The notes beneath the pieces are model-generated. The model worked only from the letters and a program-made list of their open reading frames with translations, searched no databases and was not told the origin of the DNA. Positions 39,408-53,771 of a stretch of DNA of 64,000 nucleotides are shown piece after piece. Every line of letters begins with the position of its first letter. Position 1 is the first letter of the stretch. Position numbers and translations under genes: made by a program. Where the stretch lies: assembly GCF_002078875.1 (NCBI RefSeq), contig NC_034410.1, forward strand, positions 37,724,145 through 37,788,144. Direction: 5' to 3'. Source of the stretch: Numida meleagris (Eukaryota; Chordata; Aves; Galliformes; Numididae).

Positions 39408-42400
39408 TGACAGTCCCAAGGGAAGAAAAATACTATGCAATTACAATGGCCTTGAGTCTTCTGTTCTTAATTGTTGGGAGTCCTTCTGAAAGGTGAAACG
39501 AGTTGATTAATCCTCTTCTAAACCTACGAATCCAGTAAACTTGACTATGAACATGTACTGTAAAGTACACACCTCAGAAGATGACTTTTCCATGCCTTCT
39601 TTTCTAAAAATCTCAGTTTCGCTCTTTAAATTAGCATTTTAAAATATGCAGATAGAAGTCTGTGATTTTTCCCTTTTTCCTTGTGATAGATATTCCCATC
39701 AATCAGGAAAATCTAGCTAAAAAAAGCCACAATCTCACGTTTCTAAGGGATAATGCTTAGAAGATTCTCATTTTTGAGATGGCAGTGAGAAATGTAGTGA
39801 TGACAGTAAAAAAAAAATCTTTGGTGTAGTGACTTATTTGAATATTGAGGGTTTTTACCTCTGTCAGGGATGTTCCTGATTTCAGTAGGTAAGTTCCAAT
39901 AAGAAATACTACAGAAATGTAGAGTTTGAGCAAAGAGAAGAAAAAAAATTCCCAACCCCACTTCCTTACTTTCCTTCACTCAGTCTCTCCTTAGAGAGAC
40001 TTCAAGACTGGAAAAAAAATTAACATTAATGAGACATTTATGATGGAATTGTGACTTAAATACATTCTCATCTTCAGCATTTTTCCTTTCTAAATTGCAT
40101 TACACTTCTCAGTAGTTCTCTTCTGCATCCTTGGGTCAGAACAGGAACAGAAACAAGTCCCAGTGCCACATTGGTCTGTCCTAGTTTCACTCTTTTTTTC
40201 TCTCCCACTCTCTGCTTCTCCAGAAGGAGACAGAGAATGAACCAGATACATCTTTAGGATCACTAAAAATGTTTCCATTTCCCTCCATGAAAGTCTAAAA
40301 ACTGTGGGTACTAAAAATGGCCCAGCATCAAGTCTCAAGGAACTGGAGTAGCAAAGTGGTCTTAGGTTTTCCATGACTTCACTGTTCTTTTTGTTGGGGT
40401 TTCTAGTTTTCTTGTGTACTTGAAGTGCAACTTCATTGTAGTACAGGTCTAGGAAGGAGAATATAGACCACTGATAGTAGTCATGCAGAAGATGGCTTGT
40501 GTTCACAAGTCCGTGTCACCTGCTATGGGCTCCGATGACCACAGCACTTCCCTGCATGTCAGATATTTTAGGGTGAGAAACAGAATATGACAGTATCATA
40601 GATTGTCACAAGAGTCATCTTAATGCTATTATTTACAGTAAACAAAATGTCCAGATAATCCTAGGAGGCAGCCTGTGGTAATGGCAGTAGTCCTGCCCAA
40701 AAATCCTTACCTTTTCACAAAAAGAGCAGTTGGTAATAACAAGCATTATGTATACGTTTACTGAATGGAGACCACAAGAGTAAAGGAGGAGGTGGACATC
40801 AGTAGGCTTAATACAAAGATGCACAGAGATGCAAGATGAAATGAGAAGGATTTTATTCATAGGTGTATGACTACATATATTTCTGTACATATGAAACTTC
40901 TTTGTTGATAAAAACAATATGATATAGTTTGGGGGAGAAGAAAAATTTCCTCACCTCAGGGTTTGCTGGCCTTGGATTCTGAAGGATTTTGTTGCTGACG
41001 TGAAATATTAATCTTATTAAACGCTGTAACGTCACATCGGAGTAGGCTTTGGAAATACCAGCAATGTTGCTAACACATTAACTGAAGTTACTTAGGATAA
41101 CTGTAAAGTGCCTTTTAGATAATAGGTGGTTTTCTCTCATGGGATAAATGAAGTTTTACAAGTAAGAATTAAGGTTTCAGTCTGCTTATTTCCTAGGGTT
41201 AACAGAGTGAAATTGCCTTTTGGCAGTTGCCTTTATCTAAACAACTACAGGTACTGAAAGAGGGGATACCAAACTGGAGGGGAAGCTCAGAGGATACTGA
41301 GGGGAAGTGAGAGATGTCCTCCAGCTGTGCTTCTGTAGAAAGTATATGCAAAGGAGTAGAGAATTTATTTTAAATGTCATCAATTTGCAGAGCGTCTTGT
41401 CTTCTTGAGTTTAAAAACTAAGACTGAAGTGATTCTGTGTTATCCCTTCGTAAACAGGAGCTTCTCAACTCTTAAGAGATTCAATAAACTATTTTCTTAT
41501 CTGATCTTCTTTCATACACGTCTCCAGGTTTCAACTCTATTTCTTTTATTTCTTTAGAAGTTTATGTAAATGAAGGAATAGTTGTCAGAGGGCTTTCCCC
41601 CCACTCTCTTTTTTTTGTAGGAGGTAGTTACCTCCCCGAATAACTTTCTGGCATTTTGCTATTTTGCTTTTCTTTCTTCTTACAGTTCTTTTACCTTGTA
41701 ATATGAAAGCTATGAACAAAGGATAGAAGTAAGTTTCAGAGAAGTCTCGTAGGGAAACAAGCCTATAATGTTCAAACCAGTCCCAAATGGGGAAGGTAAT
41801 CACAGTGGGCAGCTGCAAATAGGAAACACAAGGGTCAGTTCCCAGGAGCTGAGGAGAAGTAAATGCAGAATTTCAATATAGAGAGTAATCCATGCTTAAA
41901 CACTATGGTCATGTTCTTATTTTCTGCCTTTAGAAGGCATGCTAAAGTACTTGCATATGCAGCACCTTTTGAGTTTAATGAGTGTTGCGCACAAACATCA
42001 GAGATCAGAACTTGCTGCCTAGCCAGTGCAATAAGTAAGATTTTAAGGATGGAGATATGGTGTGTTGGAAGAGGAGAGACACTGAGCATTTCTTGTATGC
42101 TTTTATCTTGTTTTGGAGAATGAAGTGAGACGAAGGAATGCACCAAATTTGCATTTCTTTATAGGTTGTTTTGTTCGTAGAGGGAAAAAAGCTATCTTCA
42201 ACCCCATTTTACTCCCCAGATCTGATCAAGAGAGGTCAATAACAAGCCTGCCTCCAGGGCACCAATGGAGCTATTTGTATTGTGATAATATCTGCAGGAC
42301 CCAGCTGAAACTGGATCCCACTAGCACAGGGACTGTCTTTCATTGTGTAGTTGCTGTTGCAAAAAGTTTGTGCTCTAAACAGACAAGACAAAGGGTGTGA

Positions 42401-45400
42401 GGGGAAACGACTCAGTGATGGCAGACTTATCATCCTACAACTGGGCAAAACAGGATTTGGAACAAAGCCCTGCTGTCTTTCCTCAGATCCCTGGCTTCAG
42501 AAACTCCTGAGCTTGTGTTCCTGCAACCTGAGCTGCACCTCTAAGTAGAACAGCCTGGAGCCAAACCTTCCACTAGCAGTGTGTCACGTTTAGGTCTTGT
42601 TGTAAATTCATTTATGAGTGCTCAGAAGCTCATTCAGGAGTGTGTAGGTGCAGCTGAGGCTCTGATCCCCACTCCAAAACATCTCTCTCTCCTTTATATC
42701 CTTCCAGCCTGTTAATTTTTTTTTAATTGACCTGTAGAGACAAATTGTGATCACACAGGATTTTTTTTGCTGTCACCGAAATGAGAAAGCAGTAAGGCTG
42801 ACACTGGCTTATTATGTGATGGAGAGCCTTAGGAAACTAACCTTTGCCCTTTGATTACGTGATCTCTAAGCTAATGTTGAAGCACCATCCTTGGCCTGAC
42901 CCCAGGTGTCAGCAAGAAGCACTCTGTTGTCTGGATGCACGGACCTCGGTCCTTGGGAGTTAACGAGAGGTCACACGAACACTGCTGCCTTGCACAATTA
43001 AGGGAGCATGCGGGAAGCTGGGCAGAAGTCTAACATGATAAAATGGACTCTTTCAATCAGGATGCTGGAATGTATAGTTTGTAAGGTGAAACCTACCCTT
43101 AAGGAAAACCTAAACTGGATTTATTCCCTGGTACAGGGGAAGGAAAATGAAGCTTCCTTCTGCCACAACTGCTCGGCTTAGCCTAGCAACTCTTCCACTT
43201 CCATCCTCCCTCTTTTACAAAATGTAGCCTGCAAGCATTTTCACTGTGCTTGATGAACCATTGGGTCCCTATCAGACACACACCCAACCCATGTACTGTG
43301 GTGTAGTGCAGAAAAGCCCTCTGTGCTGGCATCAGCCTCATCTGCAGTGAGCTCTAATAGAGCAAAATTATGTTTATAAAGGCACAGAGTTATTGTTCCA
43401 GATTGCTTCAATGCACTGAAGCAATGTTCAGATTAGTAAATCTGCTTACAATTAACCTCCCTGGAGGGAGAGAAAGGAGGAAGGCAGGGAATGCTGGGGA
43501 ATTACCATGAAGTGGAAAGAATCCAGGTTTTGTGTTCTGTATTTCTTGTTTTTTTAAGCTTGCTCAGAAATGTGTGTTGCTTTTTGTTGCAGACTTCAAA
43601 GTCTTATAATATTTAAATGTCCATGCTTCTCAGAACATATGATTACATTCTGCTACTGAATAATAGATTGATTTACTTACTTTAATTCTGGTTTAAATCA
43701 GCAACCAGGAAACATCAACTTGAAGAACTGTCATGTTTATATTTTCTACTGTATATTCCTGTTTCATTTTCTTCCAGACTCCTCACTGAAGTGCAGTTCC
43801 ATCTCCAATGAGTTGCTGAGTAGAGGGCTAGTCTGTGTAGCTGCATTTCGGAAGCTCATGCTGATGATCTAACGTAATTTTAACATGAATTAATTAGAAT
43901 GCATGGAATCTTAGTTTAAATGCTTTAATTCAGAACTGAAGTGTTTTTTTATTCTTTTTTTTTTTCTATTTCCCAGCAGTAAGTACTAGATGTAAGAATT
44001 GTTTTCCTATGGGCTAGATTTTTAACTAGTTGCCTAAATACCATACAGTGGCTGGGGGCTTTTTCAAACATTCCAGAGTAGTTACCTCGCCTACTGACTC
44101 GAATTGGTTCCTCAAGAGGCACGACTGAAAGATCAGAGTAGAAATCAGAAAACCCTGAATTCTGTTCTGGGACTTCTCTCCAAATGTTACAAGCTGATTA
44201 GACTAGTTTTTCTATCTCGATAGAAGAAAATGATGACCCTTTTTACAGAGCTTGTATTATAAGGTGAAAGATATAAACTGTAAAAATACCAAAGAAATTT
44301 TAAGAATTTGGGTATATAGATATTGAAGAAACAATGATCAAGCTATACAACCCCTGTTCTTTCATTTTGTTTATTAAGGTTGTATGTTTCTTTTTTGGTT
44401 TCTGATCAGATAAGGATATTTGTGTTTATTCTTTCAGTTTGAGAAACTGGAGACTTAAAAGTTAACAACAAATGCTCAGTATCACTGATGGGGGGGATAG
44501 TTTTAAAATCAGAGCAAAACCAGCATAAAGGGTCTTCCTGCTACAAAATACACAGTTTTCTTGTGTCATTCTGTCCTCTGCCAGAGATAACACACACTTT
44601 GCTGTGCTTAATAGCTGAAAATGATTTATATACAATTAATATTCTGTCATAAAGGACAGATTTCTACTTTTTGCATGCTGTTTCCCATCATTAAGGGAAC
44701 ATCTTTTGCTTTTTGTACTGATTTGGTGTCTTAAAAGAAGCATATACGCTTTTCCTTTTTTCTATTCAGAATGGTCTCCCTCTTCTGTGTTTTAGCCTTT
44801 CCTCCCGATTTTGCATGGCTTTCACTTGCCAGCTTTAATGTTTGAAGGAGCAACTTAGGTTGAATGTTATTATTCATAATTTACTCTATGTTCTGTGAAG
44901 ATGGTTATGTAATAGCAGTAATTGCATCAACTCACCTAATGAGCTTTCCCTCCAGTGCCATGTACAGCAGATTAATAGCCCATGAATTCATTTGCAGCTC
45001 GTTGTGTTTCAGAAAAGTATTTCAGGCAGCAATTAATAAACTGCTAAAGAAAATAACATAAAAAATGATTTTTTTTATTATGTTAACTCTCCAGCTGAAC
45101 AATTTATTGGCACCTTTCATGATGCGGCTAAGTAAATTCTCTCCTAATTTCTCATGCAGAGCGTGATTAGTGAACCCTGCTCAAGTCAAGACTGTTTGGT
45201 AATTAGTCTGATCTTTATATCCTAAAATGTTAAGAAGTACAAATAGAGTCCTGAAGTTCTCTTTTCTCTTCTGCTCATTGCCTTTCAGGCATTACGCAAA
45301 TAGCTGCAACTTTAAATCATAGCATGCTAGCGCTGCAACATTTATGTTTTTTCTTCCTCACTTAGAAAATTGTGTAAGCTAAGAATTGAAGACCCCAGCC

Positions 45401-45439
45401 ACTAAACAACCCTTGGCACTGTTTCTGTGTTTCTTTCTG

Positions 45440-45735
45440 TCAGCTCCAAACCTCCCAAGTGTTGGAACTGAGCCCGGAGGCAGGAGCAGGGACCTGAAGA
45501 GGGGCAGAGGTGCTGCTGTCCCCAGGGAAATAACCCAGGGGTCAGACACCACTGGGGAGGGACATGTTGGGGGAAAGGCGTGGAGAGAGGAGGGAGAACA
45601 GGGGACCTCCTGCATTTGATAGCATCAGAGGGAGTGAGGCAGTCAGAGCAGGCTGGGAGAAGGGCAGCAGTGAGATGCTGGGCCCTGAGGCCGCCTCTGT
45701 GGGGGAGTCTCTGGGGAGAGGGGAGACAGCATTGT
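45440..45735. other. G/A-rich intronic block with clustered G runs
   Basis: The + strand is dominated by G and A, with many GGG to GGGGG runs, the densest at 45700-45724. Open frames on both strands are side effects of this composition. No repeat or gene is recognised. A G-quadruplex on the + strand or nascent RNA is conceivable. Confidence 0.55.
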
Positions 45736-45776
45736 ACATGGCCAGCCTGGCTGCCCTAGAACTACTCTTTCCATCC

Positions 45777-45791
45777 TTTTTTTTTTTTTTT
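45777..45791. repeat. T15 homopolymer tract
   Basis: A run of 15 T residues immediately after the G/A-rich block, giving an abrupt change of strand composition. Confidence 0.8.
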
Positions 45792-48355
45792 GTCTGTCTT
45801 TGTCAAGTTTTGATGTTTTGCGTAATTTTTTGTTCAAAGGAAACAGTTATCTTTTTTTTTTCTCTCCTCCCTTTAATCCAAAGGAAGCACTGGGCCTTGC
45901 CTTGTCTTTAAAAGTAATAAAATATATACGTCTTAAAACCTTTTCCCTCATTCTGGGCTCTCGAGGACTGAGTAAGCATAAAGGGAATCCCTTCAATAAG
46001 CTCACACAGAGATTGATTGCACGTCCTCAGCTGGAAGTTGCATTAAGACTCACTCACTGAGGTATGGCTGCCTCGGTGAACTTGCCGCTGCTCTCGGCGG
46101 TCTCTATGACAACATGGACCCTCGCGGAAGTTGCCAGATGCTCTCCGCAGCCTTTGTCCATGCCCGTAAATTCTAATCCTATGGGACTGCAAGTGTGCAC
46201 CCTTCTTACCTTCTGCTTAACAAGGTGTTTTATTAAAGTTGTGGCACTTGTGGAGGTACTGTGCTAATTGCTTTCACTGTGGGACCCGGTAATGCTCTGA
46301 AACAGATACCCTTCAAGAAAAGAAAAGGTGTCAATTAGATGTCAGGAACTTCTGGACTTTCTGAATGCCTCTTGATCTTCTCCTTGGAGGAAGTTGAGCT
46401 GAATGACACGGAGACCTTGTATGCATAACTTTTCTGTCAATATAGGTGAAACTTGGAAATAATTACAGCCAGAGAAAAGTATAAAGCACATACAGTCTAA
46501 TTTCTTCAAAGCAGCCAGGGCCTACATCTGCAGCACACTCAAGTGAAGTACGTGTTACTATTCAGCAGCTTTATTAAAGCCCTCTGACCTGATTGAACCC
46601 TTTCTTACTTTAAAGAGAGCACATCTGATCCAAGCCCATAGACTGGTCATGTCTGTGTTGATGTTCAGTTCCTGTGGCAGCCCCATGGCACCTCCTCCAG
46701 AGGTCTGGCTCTATTGTGGGAACGGTTAGCGGCACTGAAACTTCAGAATTTTCATTTCACACCTCTGCATATTTTCACTTCACATGAGTCTGATTATTTC
46801 TGTGGTCTTTTCCTGTTATTTCTTGTCCCTCACTTTAATTTTGGCATGCATGTGTGTGCGGGGTTATTGTAGCGCGCTGACTCTATACGTTCATTGTAGA
46901 TGGCTTTTACCACCGCTTGAGTTTAGTATCCAAACTGCTGTCATGCAGAAAAAACACTGTGTTATCCTCTCTGCCTTGTGCCAGGCAGTGTTGCTATAAG
47001 AGCAGATGGGAAATCTGGAGGTAGTCTGTCCCTGCCTGGCTCATGTGCTCGAAAGCACAGGGCTGAGGCCACGCTTGCTTGGTCATGCAGACATAACGGC
47101 TGAGACCCCAATCCCATGACCTCAAAAGCTTTGTTTCAGAGCTTCCATTCTTTCTTTATGCACTCAGTTCACTGCTTCCTATTCCTCATTCAGATCATTT
47201 TCTTGTTTGGGGGCATGGGGCATCTTTGATGCATCTCTTTCTCCTAATTGCCGCTGTGCCATGCGATTGTGCTTTCTACTGGCACCTTGTGGTTTCTCTG
47301 ATGACTGTAGCTGTGCATTTTTTTTCTCCCTTTGAATGCCTTTCTTATTTTTGGATGTTGAATCTGACCGATGGAGAAATGTTGATGAGATAAATATCAG
47401 TATGGGAACGAGCAAATTGCCAGTGTCCTGGACCTTGAAGCTAAACATGGCTTATTTGGTTGTCAGGCCAACCTGAAAATGTTATCTGCAGTAGTCAAGG
47501 TTCATGAGAAGTGCCATAAATTGTTCCCAAGAGTTCTGGGAAGTCTGAACTGCGGCAACCTAAAAGTGCCTGGAGGACTCAGTATCAGAGGAGACACGTG
47601 TTTGGTCCTTCCTTGTAGAAGAACATATGAGAATGCACACATCCTCGTGATGATTTGTATCTGCAAACTTCTCCATTTTCCTGGTGATGCCTTCCCTGGA
47701 GATGCTCTTGTGTAGGATGGGTTTTTCTGCAGAATGAAAGAAGCAAAGACTATGCTGACCTCCCAGTGGGAGTGACTCCTGTACTGATAGCGTGGAAGAT
47801 AAAAAGAAGCCTCTTGGAAACCACTAGGCTCACAAACACTCGTTAAGAAGATCTCCACATAAGTAGATGAGGCCATGGATTTCCCTCTGCTGCTGTCAGA
47901 CTCTTAGGCTTGCTTTCATCCACTGTATGAATTGTTACAGCAGAGGGAGTTTTCCCTTGCCATGCCTGTGATAAGCCAGCTGACACATTGCAACTCCTGC
48001 TACAGGGATGCTAGCCCTAGGACTGTGCTCTAAAAATAGCCCTGATTTGTTTTCTGTTTGACTTGGTATCACATGCTCAATTTAAAATACACTGGAACAG
48101 TTAATCTCCTGTTCCTTAGTGTTCACATGGAAAGTGTACGGAATTTTTTAAAGTTAGATGGCATACACGCTGGAGAAATAACACCTTCTTTATCCTAACT
48201 AAAATAGCATTCTGATGTTAATACTAGCAAAAGAAAGATCATAAGGCATTGAGATTTTCAATTTACTTTGGCCCAGTAAAATTTAACAGGAACAGTTTTG
48301 CCCCAGCCCACCTTGTTCTGGTAGTTGTTCTCATGTTGTCACATTTATGAAAGCT

Positions 48356-48382
48356 TTAAATTTTTAAGTCTTAAAAATTTAA
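48356..48382. repeat. 27-nt near-perfect palindrome
   Basis: TTAAATTTTTAAG (48356-48368) is followed by one T and then its exact reverse complement CTTAAAAATTTAA (48370-48382). TTTAAGTCTTAA also recurs directly afterwards (48379-48390), so the site is both palindromic and locally duplicated. Pure AT-rich drift is possible. Confidence 0.85.
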
Positions 48383-51300
48383 GTCTTAAGTCAAATGTCT
48401 GTCAGTCACACAGAGGCAGTTCTGAAACTGACTTAAAAAAATGGTAGCGTATAGCCCTGCAGGCAGTGCCTAAGGCCAATGAGCATTTAGTCATCTGTGG
48501 GATTGTTCTCAGTGTCATTAATCCATAACCAGTTGCTCATCATCGATACAAATTGATTTGGTAGGTAAGTGTGAGAAAATTATCTGACTCCTTGAGACGT
48601 TTATCCGAATTTCAGAGTTAGAGCTGAGAGGAATTCTTCCTTTCCCCTGGCAAAAAGTGCAACAGAAAGCAAACATGCTTTTAGTTGGATTACAGGCTTG
48701 GTTAGTCATCTGACAGACAGTTTTAATGGAGTCAAAAATACATGCTGGGGAAACATGCTGACCTACTTTTCTTTCTCGCTTTCTTTTTTAAAACTTTTAA
48801 GCAAGTGAAATGTTAATTTAAAAACTCCTCATAAAATTGAATTTTGCTGACAGAGCTCACTTGGTAATTAATTTATTTACGCTTCTGCTTCGGGTACGAT
48901 ACATGCTGTTAGTAACTGAATTTCATCAGGTTGTTTTTGTTTCTGTTAGGGAATTGGGTTACGTTAGAGAAATTCATGTTCTTCTCCCTTTCCAGGACAA
49001 AGCCATCAGACTCAAGTTAATGAATGATTTAAGTCAAATCCTCTGAGGGAGGACTTTACGAGCCATTTAAAATGACAGACTAACAAAGCGTGGTACATTT
49101 GTATCGTTTTCAGTGCATTATATTTTTAAACATTTTTAGTCTTCAAACTTGTGGGAAGAAGAATCGCTGGCGTGGTCTTGTGCATTTTGCATTTGGGACT
49201 GTTTTTTACCACATTAAGTAGGCTGATAACTCTAACTTTAGTGTTTTCTTGGAGTCAGAACTCAATGAATTTAAACCTTAGATATTCTTCCCATGACATG
49301 AAAGTCAGAAAAGAAAGCATTAAATCAAAAGGGAAAATTTAGTAGTGAGGACAGTTTATAACACTGCAGATAGAAATTGAGTGATATTGGAAGATGAGCT
49401 TTTTAAGAATGCTGCAAGCATGACTGCATCTCTTCGTTAGAAATGAGCACACCTGCAATTCTTCAAATGATTCGGGGTGCCATGTTACATTGTCTATGGC
49501 AGAGACTTGCTTCATTCATTAGGCAGCAGTGGATAGTTTTGATGAAGAGAACACAGTGCAGCTGAAAGAGTGAGAGAGAATATAGTGCCTTGGTTTTCTG
49601 GTCAGTCTGGAGGTGCTGTTCTCACTTGTTACCTCTCCTTCTGTTTCAGTCATTAGCAGCTTTACCAGTGTTGGTCAACCCTTGTACAGGGAGTGCTGCT
49701 GCAAATCTACTGCTTCTCATCTGTTCTGAACAAAGTTCTGGTTTCTTTTCTTTTCTTTTAACTCTACCTAGCCAATTAACGCTTTTCACTATTTCATGTG
49801 TTATGGAAGTAATAACACAATGGAAGAGATGTGAAAAAATGGAAATTGACAAGAATTGTGTGGGTTTATGGGAGTACCGTTATGTTTCATACCATACGTT
49901 TCATGAATTACATATTCTCTGAAGGAGCACAGTACTTCTAGTCGTTTTCATATGTTGTGTACATTTAGAGGATGTCCCAGTGACCCAGTAAAGACAGAAA
50001 ATAATTTTTCAGAGTTTTAAATATAATATGTTTATTTTCACTAATGCATGAGAGTTTTCTCTACATACAAGAAGACTAAAGCTGGTATTGCATAAGTTTT
50101 AGTCATTTTGTGGCACAGATGCATCAATAGAGGAGGCCTCGGAAGATGAATCAGTGAGCATCCTTCATGATGTTGCGCCTTACATGTGCAGCATCCCTCA
50201 CTGTGTGAGCTGTTCTTTCTATACAAGGATTACCTTACCCCTGTTTTGCTTGCTGTAACACTGCTTCAAGGCAATCAGTGAGATGGTTTATTGTGATTTT
50301 AGTGGAGAGATGATATAGAAGAGCTACTCAAAAAAGTATGACTTCTGAAATTTCATCAAAGTTGTTTTGATACAGAAGAACTGTTGATACTGGAAGATGG
50401 CATATTAAGAGTTTAGTGAATTGTTCTCTAATGATGCTGATCTGTCTTCACTAGGCAGGGAGCAAGCCAGAGCTCTTGAGTTTCAAATTAGAAGTCTCAG
50501 AAAGATGAGCACAGAAGACAAGAGCTCAGAGCTTTTGGTCTTGTAGTGCATGTTGTACAGTGTTGTGCCATCTGATTATCCCATTGAGAGCTGAGGGATC
50601 AAATTCATACAGTCCAGATGCCTGTAACAAGGGACATAGAGAACTGTTAATTCGATAGAACCCTTTGACAGCTTCCTTCTACAAGGAGGATGCTTGGTTT
50701 TCCTCCTTCTGTAATTTGAAAGAGATGCTGAATATATAAGTACTTTTATTTTTCTCTTTGAATGCCTCTTCACTTTAACACTGATATTAAGTCAGAACAT
50801 CCAGAAAATAATTTTAAATTGAAAAGGGATGCAAATAATAAAAAAAAGAAAACAAAGGCAGGAAGATAGCTGTTACTGAGGTGAAGCAACTCCATTATGT
50901 TCAACTCTCTCCCATAATAAAGTGAAAAGTACACAGGGAGAGAAGGGAATAAGCAGAAATATTTTTAAATCTACTGAGGACTGAAATCCTCCTTGTACTT
51001 AGAGTCAAAACTTTTTTTTGGCAACTTTTCCTGCTGTTTTCTAAGTCAGTTATAACTATTCCGTTTGTTTATTAGGAACATTTTTCCTACTAGTATTTAT
51101 GCATGGCAGTGTGAACATATTTAAAACTGTACAGACACACTAGCTGCCTCCCCCAAGGTATGCAGGATTAATCCCTGTGAGTTTTGGGGTCTTTTTTCTT
51201 GGCTGGGGGTATGAGGTGGGGGGATGACCCTGTGGTTAATGAGCCTTGCAATAATGGACGAGGAACTTTTAAAAATACTCCCTGGAAACCAGGAAATGTA

Positions 51301-52620
51301 GAAAGAGTAAGACAATTAAGGGGAATCACTAGATATCCCAGTCTTAACAGTTCATTATATATAATTTTAATGAGTATTTAATCTAATGCTGTGCGATGGA
51401 TTAGAAAAGAGGGGGAATATGGCCTCTTTCTGTTCATAAGTTTAGGTTTTCCCTCCACTGAACATTCACTCAGGGCAAATTGTTTAACTTGAGCTGGTTG
51501 GAGGAATTCCAGCACAACAGCATTTTGCTGAAAAGTAACACTGTCTTGAATTCCAAAACGCATAGTTGTTAGCATCGTGGTTTGTTCAGATTTACAAAAC
51601 CTTGGGATGAGTTACAAGGGGGCTGGGATGGATCCCTGTTGGTTCCTGTTCTCCAAGCTGTGCCTCCCAGACTTGCCTGTGACATGTCTGCCATGCGGCC
51701 TGAGGCCCTGGGGCAGTCCCGCAGCTGTTCATTGGCTCTTTCATGAAATGAAGAAAGCTATGCTTTTGAAAATCTCAACTTGCAGCCCATGCTAACCATC
51801 CGTGATTCCCCAGGAGCAATATCCTGAGGACTTCTCCTAAAAGGGCTTTTCAGAAGTCCATCTTTACTGGAAGGAGGTGCCCAACCTGTGTGTGATGAGT
51901 CCCATGTTGTTGAAGGCTAGGAAGACAAGGTGTGAGTAGAAACTGCCAGTAATTCCAATTAATCCTATACTGTGCAGCAGTCTGTGATGCAGGTTTCTAT
52001 CCACTGGGGACCACCACCCTCATTTAATTAAGGGCTGGCTATGCATCGAGTCCAGGCTCCTTACCCAGCCCTTGGCTTCCATTTCAGACGTCATCTCGTG
52101 TCCAAGTTGCATCCTTTGTTTTCATAGAGAAGTCTGGGAAAACTAGGTCAGTTTATCCAAGTAGAAATTATTATTTTATTGAGTTAACTCTGTGGTGACC
52201 TGCTGCCTGTTTGCCTTCTGAAAACGAACTCCCTTGTGTGCAGTAAGGGCTTGCAGTGGAAGTTGCAGAGGCCACAGTAATCACTCTGATTTCAAATCAA
52301 CAATAAAAAGGCTTCTTTTTTTAGTATGTTGCTGTTTCCTGGAAACAAGTGTCTGTCTGCCTTGCTCCTTCTATGATCACTAGCTCTGACTGGTCTGGTG
52401 TGCTGTGAAAGCACTTAATGTGGAAAGGTTATGTGCTGGCATTACTGGAGATATTTAAAAAAATCTTACGGAGGAATCAGGATTTGATGTTACTTGACCT
52501 TGTCTGGCAGAATTAAGTTCTCTAAGCCAGTCCCATAGTTGCTACCATGCCTTCTTTTGTAAGTAATCCGGACCACTTACTCTTACTGTTTTAGAACTTA
52601 ACTCCCAGATAAGAAAACAG

Positions 52621-52634
52621 TTTTTTTTTTTTTT
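52621..52634. repeat. T14 homopolymer tract
   Basis: A run of 14 T residues. It lies in ordinary AT-rich intron sequence with no element recognised. Confidence 0.8.
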
Positions 52635-53346
52635 AATGGAAGAATAGTTGGAACATATTTTAAAGAACTTCTTTGTCATTGTACATAAAAGATAGAATAT
52701 ATCAAAATAGTTGGTCTGATAATTAGGTGCAGGCATGTGGAGTGATTCATGTCCTAACACGAGCGTTGAAGCAGCTGGGGTTTCTGCAGGTGTGTTGAGG
52801 GAATTAGACCCCGTGCTGCCACAATGCTCCTGCCACGACATAAAGCACGAGTGCAGATGTCTGGAGGAGCTGTGTTCATACATGAAAAGCAGCATTTCTG
52901 CGTGTGAATTATGGATAGAACAGTATTTATTAAACACACAAGCAACAGCCTTTGTCTGCTACACATTTCTTTGAAGAGTCGCAGTAAACCTGGTGCTATC
53001 CCAAAATCAGAGACCCCAGGCATGATCTGTGGCTGAGAGGCCAGGAGAGTTTTTAGAGCCTCAACTCGCCTGTGCAGCGTCTCAGAGCAGGCAGCAAGAT
53101 GTCAGAGTTGAATTAATTTGTTTACCTGTGTCAGCCGCCAGCTTCAGCCCTGCATTTACGGGAAGCTGGTGACGTGGCCAGCCAAGCGCTCCCAGCCCCG
53201 CACGGCCAGCATGTGTTATTCCCATTGACCAGGGAGCATGCTGCAGCTCAGGTTAGCCTTCTACAGAGAGCTGAAGATCCTGTGGCTGGGAGTAAAAAGC
53301 GACCCCCTGACCTCAGTCTTAGGTTAAGGTTTGTGGAAAAGGACAG

Positions 53347-53354
<8 letters not shown>

Positions 53355-53378
<24 letters not shown>
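53355..53378. repeat. A24 homopolymer tract
   Basis: Twenty-four consecutive A residues, the longest pure A run in the window, follow about 300 bp of comparatively GC-rich sequence (53040-53354). It could be the tail of a retroposed RNA or a slippage product. I see no AATAAA just before it. Confidence 0.85.
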
Positions 53379-53387
<9 letters not shown>

Positions 53388-53771
53388 CAAACTTATTTAC
53401 AGTTTTTTTATTCCTGTTGCTCAGCTTTTGGGAAGAAAATTCAAAATGCAGTTTTTGAGCATGCCATTTTACCATTTGATGAGACCATACTTTCGGTATT
53501 ATGACCAAGCCATTCTAATGGCAAGCATTGTTAATTCAAAAAATGAGACCCAGTTTCAGAACAATGTCCACGGGCAGATGCTGGCACGTGCCCACCAGCT
53601 GCGCAGGACTGCATGTAGATGTGAAGCCACAACAATATATTTTTTAACTGCTCTTCTGGTGCTCTTAGGTCCACCTGGCTAAGTAATGCAGTGCTTCCCT
53701 TCCTGTCTCGCGGTGTCAGGCTGCTGGGCTGCCTCAAAGCATCAAGAGATGGAAATAACCTCCCAATCTTC

